Part shown: in pieces, positions 36,627-46,091 of the stretch
How the letters are laid out: each line of letters starts with the position of its first letter
Numbering within the stretch: position 1 is the stretch's first letter
Source: Pseudomonas sp. MM211
GTDB taxonomy: Bacteria > Pseudomonadota > Gammaproteobacteria > Pseudomonadales > Pseudomonadaceae
Length of the DNA: 64,000 nucleotides
NCBI RefSeq assembly: GCF_020386635.1
Contig: NZ_CP081942.1
Location: 682,001 to 746,000, forward strand
Direction of reading: 5' to 3'
Translations under genes and position numbers: made by a program
Notes under the pieces: generated by a model
The model's input: the letters and a program-made list of their open reading frames with translations, nothing else
Database searches by the model: none
Told to the model about the DNA's origin: nothing

Positions 36627-39600
36627 ATGTCACGTGTCACATTTCAGAGCGAACAGCCATCCGAGCTGGATGTGTTCCCCGGCGGAAGCCATGAGAAGGT
36701 CGCGACGGCGATCTGTAACTATGTTGCCGACGACCAAAATTCACGTGTCATAGGCCTTGATGGCGAATTCGGCTCGGGCAAAAGCTCAATCCTTAAGATG
36801 CTCGACCTCAAGCTGCGCGGCCTGGACTCCAAGTACAAGGTGTGGTTTTTCGATTGCGAGCAAAATTATCAAGGTTCTATCAAGAGTAATTTCATCGAGC
36901 TTTTCACGGATGAGCTCCTAAAAACCGCAGGCACAGACGAAGGGATAAAGAAGGAATTACGCGATAGCCGTGATAAAGCTCTTGGGCGCCACTTTACATA
37001 CTCCAAGAGCACCACCAGCAGGGTCAGTGCCTGGGCGCTGGTTTTGGTTGTGACGCTTTTCTTCTCTTCCAGCTCGTTCAGAGAGCTGTTCGCCCTCACA
37101 AAGCTCAAGGATCCTGTGCCCGCATGGATTTACGTGCTTCACGTCCTCTCGCTGCTGAGTCCGCTCATTACCTTGGGATGTGCATGGTGGCAACTGAAAG
37201 ATACTAAGGTCGGCGATCAGCGGTGGAGTGTTTTTCATCTATTTAAAGGTGGATCTGACGATACCATTACAGAAAAAATCCAAGTCGCGAAAGAGGTGAC
37301 ACCTCTTGACCTCAAACGCATCCTTGAAGCCGATCTAAATCTCTTCAATGACACTCACTACATTGTCATCTTGGACAACCTTGACAGGTTGCCTAAGGAC
37401 AGTCTGCGCTCGGTGTGGAGCGATCTTGAAATTTTCACTTGGGCGTCAGCCGAAAACAACCTAACGACTATCGTGCCTTTTTGCTCAAACAAGGTGGCCC
37501 AATATTTAAGTGCCGATCAAGATCGTACCTACGACTCCAGAGATTTCATTGCCAAAAAATTCCCCGTTGTTTTCCGAGCTCCACCAATCATCACCGCAGG
37601 TTGGAAGGACGGATTCTACAGGCTTTGGGAAAGCACCTACCCGGATGGCGATCGGGACGTTGCTGAGAAATGCGCGCTTCTGCTCCAACGCCATAGCCCC
37701 ATGGCGAGCAAGCTTGTAACGCCTCGTTTGCAAAAGCGATTCATCAACGATATCGCTACGACGTCACTGACACTTGGGGGCGACATCAATCTCGTATCCA
37801 TAGCTGCACACCTGCTGCTGTGCAAATACAACGCTCATCCTCTACAGGAAGTCATCAGGACGGGTGGATTTTCTGATGCTTATAAAAACGCGAGTGAACA
37901 CCTCGACGACAAGGACGTGGTGGCGACTCAGCAGCTCTTGGGAGCGATCGTTGGCTCGGAAATTGAAGGCGGCTGGCAGATCCAGTTCCTTCAGATTCAC
38001 TTCCTCACCACCAGTGATATCGCGATAGCTGAGCTGATTGATGAGCCTTTGAGCCTCGCAGTCCAAGAACAAAATGGCGAACGATTCGCCTCGCTGGTCA
38101 CCGTGTTTGGATTCCGTGATGCCCTTAGACGATATTTGTACAACGGCGGGTATCAGGCTGATCTTATCCAGACGATCCACCTAGCAGCGGAATCGCTGGA
38201 TGAACAACAGCTGAGCCTGGTGACGTCGATCATCGATACCGAGCCGCAAGCCTTTGTTGGCGAGCCTGGTGAGGATGCCCTTGCTTTCTACGACGCCTTG
38301 AAGACCTGTAGGCAGGCCGGGCTGCGTACCGACGGCTTTGCTCGACTGAAGAAAAACCTTGATGCTGTTGTCAGAAAGGCTGCGAACGAACCGGTACTGG
38401 ATGAAGACCTCAGTGCTCACTTGGACAAACTCGTCGAGTACGACCGCTGCCTTGACGCACTAGGCGCCACTATTGCTAGCGTGACGGCAAATAACGCCGC
38501 GTACTTCATTCATGTCGTCGCTCAAGTAGAAGACCTCAGAGTGATCGAGCACACGCATTTCGTCTTCAGCAAGCAGGGTAGTGCCAGCATATTGCAACAC
38601 ATTGCGAGCGGCCCTGAGACACCGGCGCCGATAATCTCTCTGACAGAGGAGCAGCGCGAGTATCTGTTGGAGTTTGCGTACTCTGGTCAAAAGTCAGGCC
38701 AAGACGCTATCAGTAAGCTTAGTGACGTCGAATTGAAGGCGGTTACCAAAGCCTTCATGAGTAACCCGGCAGACAATGGAGCGCTTTTCGCTTTCGCGCT
38801 TCATCGAGAGGTAAACGACTCGATCTTGACGACCTTGGTGGCCCAGCCCTTCACGGGACGGACAACCAGCCAGAATTCAGCTGTCGCTGCAATTTTATTG
38901 GCCGCGCAGAAATACTCAGAGCTGGTCAAGATCGAAGATCTGGATTCGGTCGTAAGCAGCGATGTCTTCAAATTGTTTTTTAGATCTGGGGGCACATCCG
39001 AACCACTCACATCCGGCTTCGAAGAGGAAGAAGTTGAGCAAGCAATCGCCAGGATCTTTGCATGGGCAGTCAAAGAGGACGCGATTTGGAGACTCAGCCA
39101 CACCTATGTCTCAGGGCACTTCGCAACGATAGCATCCACCATTGCACCTTACGGAGTAGCTGCCCAGCAGCTGTTTGATTGGTTGAATGACTGGCAGCGG
39201 CACATGTTCGTCACGTTCGCCTCAGTAGAAGCGATGGATAACGATTTTGTTCGTAGGCTTACGTTTAGTGCCGATCAGCAGTACCTAGTGCCTAAATCCA
39301 CTGCCCTCGAATACTACAGATCTCAAGAACGCAGTGAACAGGAGTGGGCAGATATCCTGCGCAGTGCTAGTCCTAACCATGCTGTCCTGATCGATATGCT
39401 CAAGACCAAGGACGGATTCCAGCTGGCGTCTTCGGCGCGTAAAGCGATCGTCGGCATTCTGAGAGAAAAGGCAAGCACGCCGGCCTTTAATATCGACAAG
39501 AACAGTGTGGCCACCATTCAGACGGTGATCGGCACCATAGATCAAAGTCAGAAAAACCTCTTGGGGGCGGACATCAGGACGCTGATCTATTCCGAGGGCA

Positions 39601-39950
39601 GTATCAGTGGCCAGGTTGCTTGGATACTTGAGACGTTTGGCGACCTAATTGTAGACGTGCAGCCATCGAGCACAATGGAGGTTGGCAAGCTCATGGGTAT
39701 CCTGGACTACCTGAGTGAGAGCCCAGATGAGTCAGCGCCTACGCTGAAGTTTCTGGATAACAGAGCAGGGCAGATCTCGGCGTATAGATACTCACAAGAG
39801 CTTCGTAAAGCCATGGCTATCGCTGTGGCAAAACTCAGCAAAACCGCTCCAAACCTTTTCCAGGCCTTTGCCAAGAAAACGGGCTTCAAGGGGTTGCTGA
39901 AAGAACTGATGCGGCCTGATCGCAAAACGACTCAAGCCGATCCAGACTAG
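36627..39950 (+). CDS. KAP-type P-loop NTPase, 1107 residues, candidate defence protein
   Basis: Residues 1-260 carry a KAP-family NTPase. Walker A GEFGSGKSS is at about 46-54 and Walker B YIVILDNLDRL at 245-255. Two membrane helices sit between them (about 133-150 and 165-188), the hallmark insertion of KAP NTPases. The remaining roughly 700 residues look helical and match nothing I recognise. AAAGGGA precedes the ATG. Base composition is clearly lower in GC than the flanking genes, and the gene stands alone between a tRNA/IS66 relic and a core-like cluster. KAP NTPases include the phage-exclusion protein PifA, so phage defence is a reasonable inference, not shown. Confidence 0.8.
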   Translation: MSRVTFQSEQPSELDVFPGGSHEKVATAICNYVADDQNSRVIGLDGEFGSGKSSILKMLDLKLRGLDSKYKVWFFDCEQNYQGSIKSNFIELFTDELLKTAGTDEGIKKELRDSRDKALGRHFTYSKSTTSRVSAWALVLVVTLFFSSSSFRELFALTKLKDPVPAWIYVLHVLSLLSPLITLGCAWWQLKDTKVGDQRWSVFHLFKGGSDDTITEKIQVAKEVTPLDLKRILEADLNLFNDTHYIVILDNLDRLPKDSLRSVWSDLEIFTWASAENNLTTIVPFCSNKVAQYLSADQDRTYDSRDFIAKKFPVVFRAPPIITAGWKDGFYRLWESTYPDGDRDVAEKCALLLQRHSPMASKLVTPRLQKRFINDIATTSLTLGGDINLVSIAAHLLLCKYNAHPLQEVIRTGGFSDAYKNASEHLDDKDVVATQQLLGAIVGSEIEGGWQIQFLQIHFLTTSDIAIAELIDEPLSLAVQEQNGERFASLVTVFGFRDALRRYLYNGGYQADLIQTIHLAAESLDEQQLSLVTSIIDTEPQAFVGEPGEDALAFYDALKTCRQAGLRTDGFARLKKNLDAVVRKAANEPVLDEDLSAHLDKLVEYDRCLDALGATIASVTANNAAYFIHVVAQVEDLRVIEHTHFVFSKQGSASILQHIASGPETPAPIISLTEEQREYLLEFAYSGQKSGQDAISKLSDVELKAVTKAFMSNPADNGALFAFALHREVNDSILTTLVAQPFTGRTTSQNSAVAAILLAAQKYSELVKIEDLDSVVSSDVFKLFFRSGGTSEPLTSGFEEEEVEQAIARIFAWAVKEDAIWRLSHTYVSGHFATIASTIAPYGVAAQQLFDWLNDWQRHMFVTFASVEAMDNDFVRRLTFSADQQYLVPKSTALEYYRSQERSEQEWADILRSASPNHAVLIDMLKTKDGFQLASSARKAIVGILREKASTPAFNIDKNSVATIQTVIGTIDQSQKNLLGADIRTLIYSEGSISGQVAWILETFGDLIVDVQPSSTMEVGKLMGILDYLSESPDESAPTLKFLDNRAGQISAYRYSQELRKAMAIAVAKLSKTAPNLFQAFAKKTGFKGLLKELMRPDRKTTQADPD

Positions 39951-40150
39951 AAAAACTCCGCGCACAGTGACTTTCCCAAGGAATAGGCTGAGTAGGTGTT
40001 AAGGTCGGATGCGCTGGCACTCCTCAAACGTGGGCCTTGAGCGCCCCATCTATACGGATGCTAATCAGGTCACTGCCCCACCTTTATTAATTCCAGTCCC
40101 TCACAACAATCTCTTATCTCCACCGCTCGTCCCAACCGGCCGCCACCCGC
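39951..40150. other. Right boundary of the KAP gene insertion
   Basis: Two hundred bases without a gene. No copy of the tRNA-Arg 3' end, no terminal repeat and no clear terminator were found. The composition returns to GC-rich within the LysR gene that follows. Confidence 0.4.
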
Positions 40151-41086
40151 TCAGAGGGTGGCCAACTCCTCAGAATCAATCGCCTCCGCCCCCACCAAAA
40201 ACTTCTGCCGCAATAACGTCTCCCGCGTAATCGCGACCAGCGCATCGATCTGCATGTCGGGCATTTCCGTCATGTAGGAGAGGCAGAAGCGGGCCGGGGG
40301 GATGGGTGGGTCGCAGGGCAGGGTTTTCAGCAGGTTGAGGGCGAGCATTTCGCGGATCAGCGGTACGGGCAGGATGCCGATGGCATGGCCGGCGGAGACC
40401 AGTTTGGCCATGAAGCTCAGGGAGTTGCTGGAGTGAAAGGCTTCCGAGGGTGCGTTGCCGCCCTTCAGCCAGTTCTCGACTACCGAGTAGAGGGTCGAGG
40501 GGGCGGAGTGGCTGACGATGGGGTGGCCGGCGGCGTGTTCCGGCAGAAAGGGGTCGGCGTCGATGCCCAGTTGCGGGGCGGCGACCCACTGGAAGGTCAT
40601 CCAGCCGATGAAGATGTCGGTGACGTCCTCGCGGGTGGCGGGGTTGGTGAGCAGCGCCAGGTCGAGCTCGTGGTCGTTGAGCTTGCGGTTGAGCACGGCA
40701 CCGACGTCGATGGTGATTTCCAGGGTGATCTCGGGAAAGTGCGCCTTGATCTCGGCGATCACGGCGGTCAGGCCGACCATCGCCGAGCATTCGTCGGCGC
40801 CCAGGCGCAGCCTGCGATGCTGCTTCTGCTTGGCGGCGAATTGCTCGAGTTTCACGCTGTTGTTGAGCGCCAGCTCGGCGTGGCGCAGGGCGATATGGCC
40901 ATCGGCGGTGAGGGTCATGCGCTGCTTGCTGCGGTCGAACAGCTTGACGCTGAGCAGCGATTCCATCTCCCGAATGCGCGAGGAAATGGCCGGCTGGGTG
41001 AGGTGAAGGTGGCGTGATGCAGCATGTACACCGCCCAATCGGGCAGTCCAGTAGAAGGCCTCGATCTGCATCAGGGTAATACGCAT
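40151..41086 (-). CDS. LysR-family transcriptional regulator of the TRAP/RraA cluster
   Basis: The protein has 311 residues. The N-terminal winged helix reads MQIEAFYWTARLGGVHAASRHL and LTQPAISSRIREMES; a periplasmic-binding-like ligand domain occupies about 92-300. It is transcribed away from the RraA-like gene across 108 bases, the typical layout for a LysR regulator and its target. The inducer is presumably the carboxylate handled by the cluster. Confidence 0.88.
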   Translation of the reverse strand: MRITLMQIEAFYWTARLGGVHAASRHLHLTQPAISSRIREMESLLSVKLFDRSKQRMTLTADGHIALRHAELALNNSVKLEQFAAKQKQHRRLRLGADECSAMVGLTAVIAEIKAHFPEITLEITIDVGAVLNRKLNDHELDLALLTNPATREDVTDIFIGWMTFQWVAAPQLGIDADPFLPEHAAGHPIVSHSAPSTLYSVVENWLKGGNAPSEAFHSSNSLSFMAKLVSAGHAIGILPVPLIREMLALNLLKTLPCDPPIPPARFCLSYMTEMPDMQIDALVAITRETLLRQKFLVGAEAIDSEELATL

Positions 41087-41194
41087 GATAAAAATCTTCC
41101 CCTCTTCTGTTCGCTGATTTTTATTATCGCCAGAAAAACATGCTTGCTAGGATCGGGCTAACTTTCTTGCCCAAAACGAATAATTAAATAGCGC

Positions 41195-41866
41195 ATGTAT
41201 ATTATCGAAGCACTTCCTGAAGCAATTGATCCAGAAGAACTTTCCGTTCTTTTGCGAGCCGAGCCCGCGACTATCGGGCATTTCATTACCACCGGCATAT
41301 TGAGCCCACAAATACGGGCGCATTTCGAAAACCTGCGCACCGTAGGCACCGCTGTCACGGTGAAGATGCCCGGCGCCGACGGCGGGATCTTACATTACGC
41401 GATGGGTTGCGCGAGGCCTGGCGATTTTCTGGTGGTCGACCGCTGCGGCGAAAGCGTGACCGCTGCCATGGGCGGCGCCATGGCCTATGCCGCCAAGCAG
41501 GCGGGCATCGCCGGGATCGTGATCGACGGTTACGTCACCGACCTGGGTGAGATCCGCCAGCACGGCGTGCCGGTCTGGTCCTGGGGCGCCAGCGCCATCA
41601 CCACGCGGGTGAAAGGCGAGGAAGGCGAATTCTGTACCGCGGTGCAATGTGGTGGCGTCGTAGTTCGGCCGGGTGATGCGGTGATCGCCGACGAGAACGG
41701 CATCGTCATCCTGCCACCCGCCCAGGCACTGGCCCTGGCCAGACGAGCCATCGAGTTCCAGGAAAACGAGAAGCACACCCTGGCGCGCCTGGCTCAGGGC
41801 GAGAAGTTTCCCGACGTGGTGGGGTCGCGCCCGCTGATCGACGCGGCTATCGGCAAAGCACGCTGA
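41195..41866 (+). CDS. RraA-family protein (HMG/CHA aldolase-like) with altered active site
   Basis: The protein has 223 residues. The RraA/MenG-like fold is visible from GALG-like GGAMAYAAKQAGIAGIVIDG to IADENGIVILPP. Class II pyruvate aldolases of this family carry an Arg-Asp pair at the end of the VxDGxxRD motif; here it reads VIDGYVTD, so the arginine that binds pyruvate is replaced by threonine while the metal-binding aspartate is kept. Activity may therefore differ from 4-hydroxy-4-methyl-2-oxoglutarate aldolase, for example decarboxylase or lyase action. It is the first gene of the TRAP operon. Confidence 0.8.
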   Translation: MYIIEALPEAIDPEELSVLLRAEPATIGHFITTGILSPQIRAHFENLRTVGTAVTVKMPGADGGILHYAMGCARPGDFLVVDRCGESVTAAMGGAMAYAAKQAGIAGIVIDGYVTDLGEIRQHGVPVWSWGASAITTRVKGEEGEFCTAVQCGGVVVRPGDAVIADENGIVILPPAQALALARRAIEFQENEKHTLARLAQGEKFPDVVGSRPLIDAAIGKAR

Positions 41867-41998
41867 TACGGCAGTTCCATCGATAGACCGGCATCACTGC
41901 GCGCAAGGTCAGGCGCCACGACAATACCAATACTGACCCGCTGCACTTTTCATCAGGTTTCTGCCCCGTAGCTCCCCCAAAAGAACAACAGGACTACC

Positions 41999-43054
41999 AT
42001 GAAACTGTACTCGCTCCCCAGGGTGATCCTGGCTGCGCTGGGCTGCTCGATCGGCGCCAGCGCGCTTGCGGACGATGCGTCGTCCATCCATTTCAATGTG
42101 GTCGGTGGCGGTAGCCACAACTACACCTTTCGCGCCGTCGAGCGCCCGTTCTGGAATCAGACTCTGCCCGCCAGCTCGGGCGGCAAGGTCAGCGCACGCC
42201 TGATGGGCCTGTCGGAAAGCGGCCTCAAGGGGCCGGAGATGGTTCGCGTGCTGCGCTCCGGCGCGGTCGAGATCGGCATGGGCGTGTTCGCTTTCGTGGC
42301 GGGCGACGATGCGGCCTTCGAGGGCATCGACCTGCCCGGCATGGCCGCCGACATCGACACTTCGCGCAAGATCGCCAATGCCTACAAGCCGGTGCTGGAG
42401 GCACGCATGGCCGAACGCCACGGCGTCAAGCTGCTGGCGACCGTGCCCTATACCGCGCAGGTGTTCTTCTGCCGCGATGTCGTGAATAGCCTCGACGATC
42501 TCAAGGGCCGCAAGGTTCGCGTACGAGGCCGCAACATGGCCGACATGGTCGGCGCACTCGGCGGATCGCCGGTTACGCTGCCCTTCGCCGAGGTGGTCAC
42601 GGCCATGCAGACCGGCGTCATCGACTGCGCGGTAACCGGCATGGGCTCGGGCAATGCCGCCAAGTGGTACGACGTGGCGAGCCATGTCTACGACCTGCCG
42701 GTGGACTGGTCGATCGGCTTCTACGCCATGGGTCTGCAGCGTTGGCAACAGCTTTCCCCTCACGTGCAGCAACTGCTGCAGACCCAGGCTCAGGTGCTGG
42801 AGGATGCCCTGTGGACGGAAACCGCCAGGGAGAACCGCTATGCGCTGGCCTGCAACACCGGTGCGGGCGACTGCCAGATTCATCACCCTGCCGATATGCA
42901 GGCCAATGCGCCCAGCGACGAGGAGCGCGCCAAGCTGCGCGCCGTGGTGCTGCGCATCGCCAATGACTGGGGCACGCGGTGCGGCACCGACTGCGTGCAG
43001 CAGTGGAACGCCACGGCGGGCAAGGCGATTGGCGTCAGCCTGAAAGATCCCTGA
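41999..43054 (+). CDS. TRAP transporter substrate-binding protein (DctP family), system 1
   Basis: The protein has 351 residues. A signal peptide ends near SALADDA at residue 24. DctP features include a LSESGLKGPEMVRVLRSGAVEIG stretch, the conserved DDLKGRKVRVRG containing the carboxylate-binding arginine, and VTAMQTGVIDCAVTG. The four cysteines in the C-terminal third are unusual for the family and may form disulfides. It is followed by dctQ and dctM genes of the same system. Confidence 0.87.
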   Translation: MKLYSLPRVILAALGCSIGASALADDASSIHFNVVGGGSHNYTFRAVERPFWNQTLPASSGGKVSARLMGLSESGLKGPEMVRVLRSGAVEIGMGVFAFVAGDDAAFEGIDLPGMAADIDTSRKIANAYKPVLEARMAERHGVKLLATVPYTAQVFFCRDVVNSLDDLKGRKVRVRGRNMADMVGALGGSPVTLPFAEVVTAMQTGVIDCAVTGMGSGNAAKWYDVASHVYDLPVDWSIGFYAMGLQRWQQLSPHVQQLLQTQAQVLEDALWTETARENRYALACNTGAGDCQIHHPADMQANAPSDEERAKLRAVVLRIANDWGTRCGTDCVQQWNATAGKAIGVSLKDP

Positions 43055-43125
43055 GCACAGCGAAGGCCTCGCCCGATGCAGCGCTTGCCGCGCTGACCTC
43101 CAACCGTTCGCGGAGAAACCTGCTC

Positions 43126-43734
43126 ATGCAACAAACCAATACTTCGAGCCTGCGGCTCATCAATCGCATCGCCAAGGTCAGTGCCTGGGTGGGCGGCATC
43201 GCCCTGATGGGCTCGGCCCTGATGATCAGCATCGACCTGCTGTTGCGCCGCCTGTTCGGCTTTTCCATGGGCGGCGCCGACGAGATCGCCGGTTATGTAC
43301 TGGCCATCGTCAGCGCCTGGGCGTTCCCCATCGCGCTGCTCAAACGTTCCCACCTGCGCGTGGACATCATCTACTCGCGCCTGTCGCTCAAGCCCAAGGT
43401 CGGCCTCGATCTGCTGGCACTGGCCGGCATGGCACTGTTCGTCGGCACGCTGCTGTTCCATGTCGGCGGGGTGCTGTGGGATTCCATCGCCTATCGCTCG
43501 ATTTCCACCACGCCGCTGCAGGTGCCGCAGTGGATTCCCCAGTCACTGTGGTTCGCCGGGTACCTGTTCTTCGCCACGACCATTCTGGTGCTGGCCTACA
43601 ACAGCGTGATTCAGCTGCGTCAGCAACGTTGGGCGGCGGCCAACGCACTGATCGGCATCAACTCCGTCGAGGAGGAGATCGAAGAAGAATCGCACTCCGC
43701 CCGTCCTCACGACATCACCCGGGAGGGCCGCTAG
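43126..43734 (+). CDS. TRAP transporter small permease (DctQ), system 1
   Basis: The protein has 202 residues from ATG 43126, which follows GGAGAAACC; the longer frame overlaps dctP. Four membrane helices with SMGGADEIAGYVLAIVSAWAF and KRSHLRVDIIY match DctQ. A charged C-terminal tail (SVEEEIEEESH) is longer than usual. The stop codon abuts the ATG of dctM. Confidence 0.86.
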   Translation: MQQTNTSSLRLINRIAKVSAWVGGIALMGSALMISIDLLLRRLFGFSMGGADEIAGYVLAIVSAWAFPIALLKRSHLRVDIIYSRLSLKPKVGLDLLALAGMALFVGTLLFHVGGVLWDSIAYRSISTTPLQVPQWIPQSLWFAGYLFFATTILVLAYNSVIQLRQQRWAAANALIGINSVEEEIEEESHSARPHDITREGR

Positions 43735-45015
43735 ATGTTGGTTTTTACGCTTGTCGTACTGCTGGGCCTGCTCGGCCTGAGCGTGGCCGCAGCGGTCAGC
43801 GTTGGCTTGCTGGGCATGTCGCTGGCCGAGCTGTTTTCGGCGCTGCCACTGAGCAACGCCATGGGCGAAATCGCCTGGAGCACCGGCGCCGAATTCCTGC
43901 TGGTGGCCATTCCGCTGTACATCCTGATGGGTGAGCTGCTGGTCTGCTCGGGCGTAGCCGGACGCATGTACAGCGCCGCCGACAAGTGGCTGTCGTGGCT
44001 GCCAGGCGGCCTGATGAACTCGAACATCGGTGCCTCGGCGCTGTTCTCCGCCACCAGCGGCTCGAGCGTGGCAACGGCTGCGACCATCTCGACCATCGCC
44101 CTGCCCGAGCAGGAGCGCAAAGGCTACCCGGCGCCGCTGTTCCTCGGTTCCATCGCGGCGGGCGGTACCCTGGGCATTCTGATTCCACCCTCGATCAACA
44201 TGATCCTGTTCGCGTTGATCGCCAACATCTCGGTACCCAAACTCTACCTGGCGGCGACCATCCCCGGTCTGCTGCTCTGCGTGATGTTCGTGGCGATGAT
44301 CGTGATCACCTGCATGATCTGGCCGAAACTCGGCGGCACTCGGCAGCACGCCACCTGGGCCGAACGCCTGGCGAGCATCCCCGACCTGCTGCCGCCGCTG
44401 GCGATCTTCGTGCTGGTGGTCGGCGCGATCTACAGCGGTTTCGCCACCGCCAGCGAGTCGGCGGCACTTGGTGTGCTGGCAGCGTTCGGCCTCGGTCTGT
44501 GGCGCCGTACCTTCACCTGGCAGAACCTGGGCCAGGCGTTCGAATCCACCATGCGCACCAGCGGAATGATCATCTTCATCACCCTGTCGGCGTTCTTCCT
44601 CAACTTCGTGTTGTCGGCCATCGGCCTGACGCCGACGCTGGTCAGTTTCGTTACCGACCTGGACATGTCGCCGATGGCCACGCTGCTGGCGATCATCCTG
44701 TTCTACATCGTGCTCGGCTGTTTCATGGATACCCTGGCGATGCTGATTACCACCGCGCCGTTGGTAGTGCCGGTCATCGTGGCGCTGGGTTTCGATCCCT
44801 TGTGGTTCGGGGTGATCCTTATCGTGCTCTGCGAGATGGGGCAGATAACACCGCCGTTCGGCATGAATCTGTTCGTGGTGCAGAGTATTCGCAACAAAGG
44901 CAACTTCGTTGACGTCATCTATGGGGCGCTGCCGTTCTGCCTGGTGCTGCTGTTACTTATTGCGCTATTGATCCTGTTTCCACAACTTGCACTGTGGCTT
45001 CCACAATTCGCGTGA
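43735..45015 (+). CDS. TRAP transporter large permease (DctM), system 1
   Basis: A 426-residue protein with about twelve hydrophobic spans. Family motifs are IPLYILMGELL, GTLGILIPPSINMILFALI and GQITPPFGMNLFVVQ. It begins directly after the dctQ stop (TAGATG). It catalyses sodium-driven uptake of the ligand delivered by the DctP protein. Confidence 0.9.
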   Translation: MLVFTLVVLLGLLGLSVAAAVSVGLLGMSLAELFSALPLSNAMGEIAWSTGAEFLLVAIPLYILMGELLVCSGVAGRMYSAADKWLSWLPGGLMNSNIGASALFSATSGSSVATAATISTIALPEQERKGYPAPLFLGSIAAGGTLGILIPPSINMILFALIANISVPKLYLAATIPGLLLCVMFVAMIVITCMIWPKLGGTRQHATWAERLASIPDLLPPLAIFVLVVGAIYSGFATASESAALGVLAAFGLGLWRRTFTWQNLGQAFESTMRTSGMIIFITLSAFFLNFVLSAIGLTPTLVSFVTDLDMSPMATLLAIILFYIVLGCFMDTLAMLITTAPLVVPVIVALGFDPLWFGVILIVLCEMGQITPPFGMNLFVVQSIRNKGNFVDVIYGALPFCLVLLLLIALLILFPQLALWLPQFA

Positions 45016-45551
45016 CGTTATTGATACGTGCGCGACGCGCGGGAACAAACTGGGTAAATTAAAACGACGGGCAGACAAGACACGCCGCAAAAGGATTTGC
45101 ACTATTACCCCTTTTATTTCGCGACGCCGATCAGAAACCCTGCCGGCCACCGCAGCCAACTCACCACAGCCCGCCCAGCCCGCGGCGGCGTTCGGCTGCC
45201 TGACAGTTTATAAACTGCTTATATTTGCAAGACAATAATGCGCTAAATCGCGTTACTTATTGGTGCGTGCGCGCTATGGAAGTGCAATAAACATCAGTGT
45301 CTGCCGTTTTTATCAGCCTAATAAAAACATTGAATCCGACTCTTCGGGTAGCGCCGTTGACACTCAAGGGCAATGAGAAAAGAATCAATCACCGCGTATG
45401 ACAACATACGACTAATAACAAAAAGGTGATACATGCCCGCCTATTCCATCACGGCCAACGCTGCCGTATCGGCAACTTTCACGAGTGCCGAAAACAATTA
45501 CCCAGCAACTTCCTTACTTCGCTCATCTGCCCATTCGCTGGAGAGAGCACC
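45016..45551. other. Intergenic region between the two TRAP systems with an operator-like palindrome
   Basis: No gene is supported in these 536 bases. CGTATG (45395-45400) and CATACG (45405-45410) form a perfect dyad around ACAA, about 145 bases before the next gene. The pattern is like GntR/FadR-type operators (GTAT...ATAC). The region probably holds an independent promoter for the second transporter. Confidence 0.5.
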
Positions 45552-46091
45552 GTGAAAAACATTCTGACTATCTACTTCGCCGCGCTGAAAGTGCTGATCG
45601 TTTCCAGCCTGGTGTGTATCACCCTGTTGATCTTCTTCAACGTCGTCCTGCGCTACGGCTTCAACTCCGGGCTGTTCTTCAGCGAGGAAATCTCGCGGCT
45701 GGCATTCGTCTGGCTGGTGTTCGCCGGGGCTCAGCTGATGCTCCATGAGAACGGCCATATCGGCGTCGATATCGTGACCAGTCGCGTATCGCCAACCGTC
45801 GGCAAATACCTGCTGCTGCTCACTCAGGTGCTGATGCTCTACGTCACCTGGCTGTTCCTGGAGGGCAGCTGGAAGCAAACGCTGATCAACCTGCATGTCG
45901 GCGCCCCATCGACTGGCGTGTCCATGGCGCTCTTCTATGGCGCCGGCCTGGTGTTCTCGGTACTTAGCGCAGCACTGATCACCATGCAGATGATCGACAA
46001 CCTGAGAAAACCCGCGGGCAGCTACAAGCCGCAGACCGCCGAACCCGACATCCACGTCGCCCCCACCACCCAACCAGGGGTACTGAAGTAA
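45552..46091 (+). CDS. TRAP transporter small permease (DctQ), system 2
   Basis: The protein has 179 residues from GTG 45552, which has GGAGAGA upstream; an in-frame ATG at 45426 is preceded by a weaker site and gives a non-hydrophobic, histidine-rich N-terminus. Four helices and the conserved FFSEEISRLAFVWLVFAGAQ and HENGHIGVDIV are DctQ traits. It overlaps dctM by one base (TAATG). Confidence 0.87.
   Translation: MKNILTIYFAALKVLIVSSLVCITLLIFFNVVLRYGFNSGLFFSEEISRLAFVWLVFAGAQLMLHENGHIGVDIVTSRVSPTVGKYLLLLTQVLMLYVTWLFLEGSWKQTLINLHVGAPSTGVSMALFYGAGLVFSVLSAALITMQMIDNLRKPAGSYKPQTAEPDIHVAPTTQPGVLK

Noticed and set aside
35975..40150. Integrase-mediated island with tRNA attachment duplication
   Set aside because: No integrase gene and no second copy of the tRNA-Arg 3' end was seen before the LysR gene, so site-specific integration is not supported, only an accessory insertion.
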